Shown: piece by piece, positions 58,272-64,000 of the stretch
How the letters are laid out: each line of letters begins with the position of its first letter
Numbering within the stretch: position 1 is the stretch's first letter
Assembly (NCBI GenBank): GCA_019359435.1
Contig: JAHHHI010000079.1
Span: 23,733 to 87,732 of the forward strand
Source of the DNA: Kaiparowitsia implicata GSE-PSE-MK54-09C
Lineage (GTDB): Bacteria; Cyanobacteriota; Cyanobacteriia; Elainellales; Elainellaceae
Direction: 5' to 3'
Length of the DNA: 64,000 nt
Program-made: the position numbers and the translations under genes
The notes under the pieces: model-generated
Told to the model about the DNA's origin: nothing
The model's database searches: none
Seen by the model: the letters and a program-made list of their open reading frames with translations, nothing else

Positions 58272-59237
58272 TTAGGGTCGCTTGGGTGACATCACCGGCT
58301 CGGTCGAATCAGCGCTGGTGTCTAACGCTTGGGCGGCTTCTGGCTGAGACTTCTCCGTCTTGGCATGACCATGAAAGCGAATGCCTAAAAATAAATCGTA
58401 GACAAACCCAACAAAATCATTGAGCTTTAACAGCCCTAACGATTGGTGACAGCCTTTTGAATCTAACAAAGGGCGGGTAGCTCGATAGGCGGGCTGATAG
58501 TTATACCAAGGAACGGTGGGCCACAGATGATGAATCAAGTGATAGTTCTGCCCCATAATCAACAAGTTCAAGATAGGGCTGGGGTAGACCCGCGCGTTTT
58601 TCCAGCGATTGCGCTCTTGAAACGGACGATGCGGCAGGTAATCAAAAAACAGCCCTAAGGCCAACCCCACGACAAGCGCTGGTGAAAACCAGTAGTTCAT
58701 GATATAGGGAAAAAATCCGTGGTGAATCGAGAGAAAAATCACCCCAGCCACCATCAGCCGCGACAGAAACCACTCCAGCAGCTCGTTCTTGCGCCACAGA
58801 CGTCGCTTAAAAAAGAAAATTTCGTGGTAGAAGAACCGGGCGGCAATCATCCATAAAGGCCCACCCGTAGACACGAAGTGATCGGGGTCATTTTCTGGAT
58901 CGTTGACGTTAGCGTGATGCTGCATATGCACCCGCGTAAACACCGGAAACGCAAACCCCAACATCAGCGCACTCCCGTGCCCCATGACGGCGTTTACAAC
59001 CTTATTTCGATGCGCCACATTGTGCGAGGCGTCGTGAATCACAGTGCCTACCGTATGTAACGCAATAACATTAATTAAAAAACAGCACCAACCGCTCCAG
59101 TGCCAGCGCCAAAACCCTACTGTTGAGGCGATGACAAGGGCGATCGCCAACAAAAACATGAGAAGTGTAGGGTTGAAGTCACCCGGCGGACCTACAAGCT
59201 CTCTTGGAACTGTCAGGGGCTTAACGGCCTCCGACAT
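58272..59237 (-). CDS. crtR: Beta-carotene hydroxylase CrtR-type (fatty-acid-desaturase fold)
   Basis: About 321 residues from the ATG at 59237, with GGAG 10 bases upstream (a TTG six codons further is an alternative). Di-iron membrane oxygenase that adds ring hydroxyls to make zeaxanthin and related carotenoids. Histidine boxes: His-Asp-Ala-Ser-His-Asn-Val-Ala-His (about 68), His-Met-Gln-His-His-Ala-Asn-Val-Asn-Asp-Pro-Glu-Asn-Asp-Pro-Asp-His (about 103-119) and Gln-Asn-Tyr-His-Leu-Ile-His-His-Leu-Trp-Pro (about 231). These are CrtR hallmarks. Four or more membrane helices. The C-terminal 40 residues are hydrophilic and variable. Confidence 0.92.
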   Translation of the reverse strand: MSEAVKPLTVPRELVGPPGDFNPTLLMFLLAIALVIASTVGFWRWHWSGWCCFLINVIALHTVGTVIHDASHNVAHRNKVVNAVMGHGSALMLGFAFPVFTRVHMQHHANVNDPENDPDHFVSTGGPLWMIAARFFYHEIFFFKRRLWRKNELLEWFLSRLMVAGVIFLSIHHGFFPYIMNYWFSPALVVGLALGLFFDYLPHRPFQERNRWKNARVYPSPILNLLIMGQNYHLIHHLWPTVPWYNYQPAYRATRPLLDSKGCHQSLGLLKLNDFVGFVYDLFLGIRFHGHAKTEKSQPEAAQALDTSADSTEPVMSPKRP

Positions 59238-59877
59238 CGTGCATTCACTCCTCAATAACCGTCCTTGCGTAGTATAAGATACCTGAGAATGAGAATGAAG
59301 TTTTGTTAAATCAGCTCATCTGATTCCCAACTCTTAATGTGATTGATTCATTTAATGTCTAAATCAAAATGCGCCTGTCAAAACATGTCTTAAATTATAG
59401 ATTCTGTAAGGTTTTCTCAACCGTTGAGTTCCGTTCAATGGATCAGTCGTTCGTGTAAGGCGGTGTGCTCACTGTAGAGCATAGTGCGCCCCATTGGTTC
59501 TAACTTCCTCAATTTGCCGCTGGCAACAAACTCCGGGTCTTAGCTTATCCCAAATCCACAGATATTCTACCCAATTCTTTGGGCAGGCAAATTATGTCGG
59601 GATTGAGCAACGCTACAAAAGCCCCTTGCTGTATAGGTTGCAGAACACTCAACTCCTCGTCTCAAGGTTCCAATCCCAATGCCTTAACGGCTGCTCAGCC
59701 TCCCATCAGAGAAATGCGATGACGACAGTGAAGCCCGCCTGGTTTAGATAGAGGCTAAACGGAGCGACGCAGGATTGGGCCTTTCGTGAAAGGTTTTATG
59801 CCGGATCTACGCTTTTATGGCACCTGTTGGGCAGAACTGATGGAACCCAGTGCAATCAAAACTCAATAAAAAACCTA

Positions 59878-60004
59878 AGTTCGGGATAAGCTCAAACCCT
59901 TAATGTGCTGTAATGTGCCGTGCGCGACGCGCACGGCACATTACGGGTTTTGGGGCCTCGCGCGACGCGCGAGGCCCCAAAACCCTCTTAACCTAAACTG
60001 ACGT
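59878..60004. repeat. Double-hairpin repeat, copy B
   Basis: Two perfect hairpins with GAC loops: 59910-59925 with 59929-59944 (16 bp), and 59945-59963 with 59967-59985 (19 bp). Outer arms TTCGGGATAAGCTCAAACCC (59880-59899) and TAACCTAAACTGACGTT (59989-60005) match copy A. Reverse orientation relative to copy A at 9013-9134. Arms differ from copy A by paired changes. Confidence 0.85.
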
Positions 60005-60005
60005 T

Positions 60006-60040
60006 AAAAAAAGCTCCCAGCCGCGAAACTGGGAGCCTTT
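60006..60040 (-). terminator. Intrinsic terminator of aar
   Basis: GCTCCCAG (60013-60020) and CTGGGAGC (60029-60036) form an 8-bp stem around CCGCGAAA. Read on the minus strand it ends in a run of seven T, so it stops transcription coming from aar. Confidence 0.8.
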
Positions 60041-60183
60041 AATCAGGGTGCATCTACCACTTCATTCTTCTGAGGTTTGGGGTTCTATCCGGACAGTATG
60101 TCGGATAGTCTCCTTAGAGAGCCATAGCCGCTATGGTCAGATTTGGGAGCGGGGAGCATCTGAAGGGTGCGATCGCCCCTCTT

Positions 60184-61209
60184 CTAGCTCTCTAGCAGCA
60201 ACGGCTTAAACCCATGCTTTTGCGAGACTTGCCCAATCAAATCCATTTTTTCTAGGCTGATTTGGTTTCGACCCCAAGAAAAATTCGTGTAAAGCCGCTC
60301 AAACTCTAGCAGCATAGACTCGGCAAAACAGGCAAACAACTGTCGTGCTGGCACGTCCATGTTGACAATGTTCATGATCTTCCACTCGATGTCGAGGGCG
60401 TGCTCCACAATGCCTCCGCTGAGCACATGCACGCCGGGGTGTTGCACCTTGCTGCCCATGTTCTTGGGATAGCCTCCATCAATCAGCAAACAGGGATGCT
60501 TTAGTGTATCAGGGTCAATCTCTACACCCTTGGGCATACTGGCTACCCACACCACAATGTCAGCAGCGGGCAGGGCATCTTCAAGTGCTGTAATGCGCCC
60601 GCGTCCCAGTTCTTCCCTAAGCGCCTGTAGGCGCTCGCGGTTGCGGGCGATGAGCAGCAAATCTTTAACGTCCACACGGTGGGTCAGCCAGCGGCATACG
60701 GCACTGCCGATGTCTCCCGTTGCGCCACACACGGCAACGGTTGCATCCGATAGGTTTAGCCCTAACTGCCGCGCTGCCATCTCGACCTGGCGGCAAATAA
60801 TATAGGCGGTGTGGGTATTACCGGTCGTAAACCGCTTAAAGTCAAGCGTTAGATTGCGAACCTGACGGATTTGGTCGAGGTTAAAGTTCTCAAAAATAAT
60901 GGAGGAGAACCCGCCCAATGCAGTGATATCGATGCCATGCTTTTGAGCATGGGCCATCGCATTGGTGATTTTGCGAGTGGCTGCCTTGATGCGACGTGCA
61001 GCCAGCATCTCTGGCAAAAAGCACGATTCAACATAAAGGCCTTCGATTATTTGCCCAGTGGCGCTGGTGACCTTGATGTTGTCTACAATTTGCGGTGGCG
61101 CGCTGCACCAAAAATCAAGCCCCTGATCAGAATATTCTGGGTATCCCAGCTCTTTTGCGACAGATTGTGCGTGTTCTAGACTTGTGAGATGACCAATTAA
61201 ACCAAACAT
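60184..61209 (-). CDS. aar: Long-chain acyl-ACP reductase (fatty aldehyde forming)
   Basis: 341 residues, the usual length. Reduces acyl-ACP to fatty aldehyde with NADPH, first step of alkane synthesis in cyanobacteria. The Rossmann site is [10 protein letters not shown] (about 160-169), the catalytic C294 lies in Leu-Phe-Ala-Cys-Phe-Ala-Glu, and the N-terminal Met-Phe-Gly-Leu-Ile-Gly-His-Leu-Thr is invariant in the family. The enzyme normally works with aldehyde deformylating oxygenase (ado), usually encoded immediately upstream; here 415 non-coding bp and then an ABC ATPase gene occupy that place. Ends in a good terminator at 60006-60040. Confidence 0.95.
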   Translation of the reverse strand: MFGLIGHLTSLEHAQSVAKELGYPEYSDQGLDFWCSAPPQIVDNIKVTSATGQIIEGLYVESCFLPEMLAARRIKAATRKITNAMAHAQKHGIDITALGGFSSIIFENFNLDQIRQVRNLTLDFKRFTTGNTHTAYIICRQVEMAARQLGLNLSDATVAVCGATGDIGSAVCRWLTHRVDVKDLLLIARNRERLQALREELGRGRITALEDALPAADIVVWVASMPKGVEIDPDTLKHPCLLIDGGYPKNMGSKVQHPGVHVLSGGIVEHALDIEWKIMNIVNMDVPARQLFACFAESMLLEFERLYTNFSWGRNQISLEKMDLIGQVSQKHGFKPLLLES

Positions 61210-61624
61210 TATTTATGATTCGGATTGAGCCAGTACGTGGCAGATAGGGAAATGGCGACCTAGCATAGCTACCGCTATAGAATCAGAACAAGTTGACAGA
61301 GCCCCAGCAGAGCCAGGGTTCTACTGAGTTGTCCTGTCCTAACTTAAATGCGAGCGCTATGAATGCAGGATTAGTGCACGCTAGCGGAAAAGCTCCAAAT
61401 TTGTAGGAATTCCTCAAAATTTGGAACAGCAGTGACGCTTTCCACCATAGATTAACGAAAGGTCAACCCAAATAGTAACAAAAAAGGCTGCTGAGGCTGT
61501 TACCTCTCTAGCCGCAGTTGCACGATAGCGACCTGTTCATACTGCTGAGTTACCGATAGCTATTGGGGTAGGGGTGTTGTAGTTGGGATTATGAAACGAC
61601 CCAGGTCATGTCTTAAACCAATCC
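61210..61624. other. Intergenic region upstream of aar
   Basis: About 415 bp with the aar promoter. An imperfect palindrome GTAACA..TGTTAC lies at 61475-61503. No ORF for an aldehyde deformylating oxygenase (about 230 codons) fits here in any frame. Nothing else is clear. Confidence 0.5.
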
Positions 61625-63448
61625 TTAAATGCCTTGCCGTGCTAGAAGCGGCGCAGCGGCTAGCAAAGTTTGGGTATAGGGATGTTGAGGATGATTGAAG
61701 ATATCGACCGTGGGGCCAATTTCAACAATTTGGCCTGCATGCATCACGGCAATGCGATCGCACAAGAACCGGGCTAACCAAAGATCATGGGTGATAAAGA
61801 GATAGGTTAGTTCAAACTCGCGTTTGAGATCTAACATCAACTCCAGCACTTGAGACTGAACGCTGGCATCGAGCATGCTGACAGGTTCATCACAAATTAG
61901 CAGCTTGGGTCGGGTGATGAGGGCGCGGGCGATCGCCACCCGCTGTTGCTGCCCACCCGAGAGATCGCCAGGGTAACGGTCGTAATACTCTTCGGCTGGG
62001 GTTAGTCCGACACGCGACAGCATGTCGAGCACCTGGGGCCGTGCTGTCTCGGCAGTCGCCAACTTGTGAACCAGCAGCGGATCGGCAATGCTGTGCCCCA
62101 CGGTCATCAGCGGGTTGAGGCAGGCATGGGGGTCTTGAAACACCATCTGCATATACCGCCGCTGCTGCCGAAGCGCGTGGCGCGACAGTTGCGTCAAGTC
62201 TGTTCCTAAAAATTCAATCCGCCCAGTGCTAGCGGGAATCAGCTGCAGAATGGTGCGGGATAGGGTGCTTTTGCCGCAGCCCGACTCGCCGACCAGTCCT
62301 AAAATTTCGCCCGGATATAGATCAAGGGTGACGTCATCAACGGCTTTGATGGTGAGGTTGGGCTGGCGTGATAGCAGCCGCTCTACGAGGTTCTGTTCTA
62401 GCGTGTAGTCTTTGCTGAGATGCTCAAGATGCAGAATGGGGCAGGGTTGGACCTGTGCTGGGATGGAGCGATCGCCCCCGTCTAGCACTTCGCCTGAAGG
62501 TTCCCCCTGAGGCTGGTCTAAACAGGGCAGATCGTCTAGTGCGATCGGTTCACTCGTGAGAACGGGAGTTGAGTCAGGGCTGCGCTGGGCTAGGACTTTC
62601 CCCTGTCTGAGCCGATCGCTTGGCCGCTGAGCACCCGCCTGAATGTGGAGAGCCGCCTTTAGCAACGATTGGGTATAGGCATGTTGAGGCTGGCGCAGCA
62701 CGGCAGCGGTAGCGCCGCTTTCCACAAATTTGCCCTCATACATGACGGCGATGCGATCGCAATACTCGCCCACCAGCGCCAGATCGTGGGAAATCATCAA
62801 CAGCGCCATATCTCGAGCTTGGCAGAGGCGGGTAAGCTCGGTCAAAATCTGGGCTGCAATGGTCACATCTAGGCTGGTCGTGGGTTCATCCGCCACAATG
62901 AGCCGGGGATTGAGCACCAGCGCTAGGGCGATCGCCACCCGCTGCCGCATCCCCCCACTAAACTCATGAGGATACTGGGCCCAGCGGCTAGCGGGAATAT
63001 TCACCGCTTCGAGGGTGGCGATCGCCCGGTCTTTAGCCGCACGGCGCGAGAGCTGGGGCTCATGAGCGAGCAGCGTTTCCAGGCAATGCTCACCAATGGT
63101 CATCAGCGGGTCCAGGCGAGTCATGGGGTCTTGAAACACAATCGCCACGGCCTCTCCTCGAAATCGGCGGAGCGCCGCAGGCGACAGGTCAAACACGGCC
63201 TGCCCATTAAAGTAGGCGCTGCCCTCTATCTGACTGCCCTGAGGCAACAGCCGCACCACGCCCCGCCCCAGCGTAGACTTGCCACAGCCCGATTCTCCCA
63301 CCAAGCCCAAGCGCTCTCCCGGATTGAGGGTAAACGACACATCGTCTACGGCCCAGTGGAGCGATCGCTCGCCAGCTTGATTCAGCCCGCCACGCTGGTA
63401 GGGATAGGCAATGCGCAAACGATCAACGGTCAGCAACGCAGAGGTCAT
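61625..63448 (-). CDS. Peptide/nickel-type ABC transporter protein with two fused ATPase domains
   Basis: About 607 residues from the ATG at 63448. Two ATPase domains of the oligopeptide type (DppD/DppF-like), about 1-265 and 345-600, each with Walker A Gly-Glu-Ser-Gly-Cys-Gly-Lys-Ser-Thr, signature (Phe-Ser-Gly-Gly-Met and Leu-Ser-Gly-Gly-Gln), Walker B (Ala-Asp-Glu-Pro and Cys-Asp-Glu-Pro) and switch His in Ile-Ser-His-Asp / Ile-Thr-His-Asp. The linker (about 275-340) is Pro/Ser/Asp-rich. Fused forms like YejF exist in bacteria. No permease or binding protein is nearby; they must be encoded elsewhere. Substrate unknown, peptide or metal chelate. Confidence 0.9.
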   Translation of the reverse strand: MTSALLTVDRLRIAYPYQRGGLNQAGERSLHWAVDDVSFTLNPGERLGLVGESGCGKSTLGRGVVRLLPQGSQIEGSAYFNGQAVFDLSPAALRRFRGEAVAIVFQDPMTRLDPLMTIGEHCLETLLAHEPQLSRRAAKDRAIATLEAVNIPASRWAQYPHEFSGGMRQRVAIALALVLNPRLIVADEPTTSLDVTIAAQILTELTRLCQARDMALLMISHDLALVGEYCDRIAVMYEGKFVESGATAAVLRQPQHAYTQSLLKAALHIQAGAQRPSDRLRQGKVLAQRSPDSTPVLTSEPIALDDLPCLDQPQGEPSGEVLDGGDRSIPAQVQPCPILHLEHLSKDYTLEQNLVERLLSRQPNLTIKAVDDVTLDLYPGEILGLVGESGCGKSTLSRTILQLIPASTGRIEFLGTDLTQLSRHALRQQRRYMQMVFQDPHACLNPLMTVGHSIADPLLVHKLATAETARPQVLDMLSRVGLTPAEEYYDRYPGDLSGGQQQRVAIARALITRPKLLICDEPVSMLDASVQSQVLELMLDLKREFELTYLFITHDLWLARFLCDRIAVMHAGQIVEIGPTVDIFNHPQHPYTQTLLAAAPLLARQGI

Positions 63449-63592
63449 GCAGGAAAAATCCAAAAAGATTTAGCGCGATCGCAGAGGATGTCGACCGCCA
63501 TTATAAGGGGATGCAACATGGGCAAGCGACTTGGGCGATCGCTCACGTGAGATTACCCGCAGTCTCCAATACAAGTCAAAGCCCAGTCTAAG

Positions 63593-63928
63593 CTAAGCCG
63601 AAGGCGCAGATACCGCATTCGCTTGGAGATCGGCCAGCGCCACGAAACCCAGCGCCGCTTCATGGGTTGCATCGAGGACCACAGGCGGGGCAGCGCCTGC
63701 ATCCAGCGCTTCCTTCCAGCGCGAAGCACACAGACACCAGCGATCGCCCGGCTTCAGCCCCGGAAAACCATAGGCGGGCATAGGCGTACTCAAATCATTG
63801 CCCCGCGACTGAGTAAAGCTCAGAAATTCTGCCGTCACCTGGGCACACACCACGTGTGTGCCGGTATCGGTTGGCCCCAGGGTCAATTCATTGTATGAGT
63901 AGGATAAGAGCATCAATGTCATGAGCAA
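63593..63928 (-). CDS. DUF2237 protein, apparently truncated at the N-terminus
   Basis: The frame encodes a DUF2237 domain: Gly-Pro-Thr-Asp-Thr-Gly-Thr-His-Val-Val-Cys-Ala, Arg-Gly-Asn-Asp-Leu-Ser-Thr-Pro, Phe-Pro-Gly-Leu-Lys-Pro-Gly-Asp-Arg-Trp-Cys-Leu-Cys and Ala-Pro-Pro-Val-Val-Leu-(D)-Ala-Thr-His-Glu. The usual first 25-30 residues, with a Cys-Cys pair, are absent; upstream codons belong to another frame and to the end of another gene. It may start at a TTG near 63883 or be a relic. Function of the family is unknown; bacterial stress genes often contain it. Confidence 0.6.
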   Translation of the reverse strand: MLMTLMLLSYSYNELTLGPTDTGTHVVCAQVTAEFLSFTQSRGNDLSTPMPAYGFPGLKPGDRWCLCASRWKEALDAGAAPPVVLDATHEAALGFVALADLQANAVSAPSA

Positions 63929-64000
63929 CTCGCCGTTGTGCTTTGGTAATCGAGGTTTCCCCTTGCAAGCGAAACAAATTGACCGCCCAACTGCGAATTA
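63888..64000 (-). CDS. Unknown protein, C-terminal 36 residues (runs off the window)
   Basis: A frame entering from the right edge reads Ser-Trp-Ala-Val-Asn-Leu-Phe-Arg-Leu-Gln, Lys-Ala-Gln-Arg-Arg-Val-Ala-His-Asp-Ile-Asp and stops at TGA (63890-63888). It is out of frame with and overlaps the DUF2237 frame start. Charged and helical, not recognised. It may be a real gene end or residual coding sequence. Confidence 0.35.
   Translation of the reverse strand, partial: IRSWAVNLFRLQGETSITKAQRRVAHDIDALILLIQ

Larger units (their letters stand above)
59238..60183. other. Long intergenic region, double-hairpin repeat copy B and a terminator
   Basis: About 950 bp. Near crtR, GAGAATGAGAATGA at 59285-59298 is a weak match to a Fur-type operator; unproved. 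From 59350 to 59870 there is no supported gene. The double-hairpin repeat (59878-60004) and the aar terminator (60006-60040) are listed separately. Confidence 0.55.

Noticed and set aside
59285..59298. GAGAATGAGAATGA as a Fur box before crtR
   Set aside because: Only a weak match to the iron-regulator consensus and one-sided; kept as a remark only.
59494..59751. 85-codon ORF in the crtR-aar spacer
   Set aside because: No ribosome binding site, no recognisable domain; the composition resembles non-coding spacer.
1..64000. CRISPR arrays, tRNA and rRNA genes, phage or plasmid functions
   Set aside because: No regularly spaced repeat array, clover-leaf sequence, ribosomal sequence, integrase or replication gene was found on reading both strands; the dispersed repeats are not spaced like CRISPR.

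Overview
The window comes from a cyanobacterium, probably a filamentous, phycobilisome-bearing one of the Leptolyngbya/Nodosilinea kind; the genus is inference. Supporting signs are the very frequent HIP1 octamer (GCGATCGC), an NblB-like phycobilisome degradation protein, a CrtR-type carotene hydroxylase, type III glutamine synthetase GlnN, acyl-ACP reductase of the alkane pathway and a large haemagglutinin-type secreted protein. No rRNA, tRNA or CRISPR array was seen.

Layout. 0-5 kb: the 3' end of secG, a cation efflux protein, a response regulator, nblB, a CBS-pair protein and an M42 aminopeptidase. 5-9 kb: a small Cys-rich ORF, a GT4 glycosyltransferase and a convergent Wzx-like flippase. 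9.7-12.4 kb: a sensor kinase, an OmpR-type regulator and a receiver-only protein, transcribed leftward. 13-27.4 kb: a rightward run of ten genes (three paralogous COG4671/MurG-like glycosyltransferases, GT2, GT4, ABC exporter, second GT2, two aldo/keto reductases, histidine phosphatase) closed by a UDP-glucuronate epimerase-like gene. This looks like a dedicated glycan or glycoconjugate synthesis and export locus and is the best candidate for an undescribed system. 27.4-36.9 kb: an OB-fold secreted protein, a transposase relic, sixA, a 1787-residue haemagglutinin-family protein, a decayed GMC oxidoreductase and a third aldo/keto reductase.

37-50 kb: glnN (with a divergent 54-codon ORF), HAD phosphatase, SRAP protein, exonuclease III, plsY, a cytosine-deaminase-like amidohydrolase, a GlcG/HbpS protein, a cNMP-binding protein, a SirB1-like protein, a phytanoyl-CoA dioxygenase-like protein, an SGNH hydrolase and an NTF2-like protein. 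50-59 kb: a cyanate uptake and cyanase operon (substrate-binding protein, permease, ATPase, cynS), an AraC-type response regulator, a PAS histidine kinase, a second amidohydrolase coupled to crtR. 60-64 kb: aar (with no ado beside it), a double-ATPase peptide-transporter protein and a truncated DUF2237 gene. GlnN, cyanate use and the deaminases suggest a nitrogen-scavenging theme on the right side (inference).

The spacers carry several repeat families. The two most notable are a 129-bp MITE-like element (six full copies, one half copy) with imperfect inverted ends and TA at both borders, and a double-hairpin repeat (9.0 kb and 59.9 kb, relics at 0.3 and 7.4 kb) whose copies differ by compensating changes in both arms of the stem. 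A 16-bp minisatellite lies inside the coding sequence of the histidine phosphatase.
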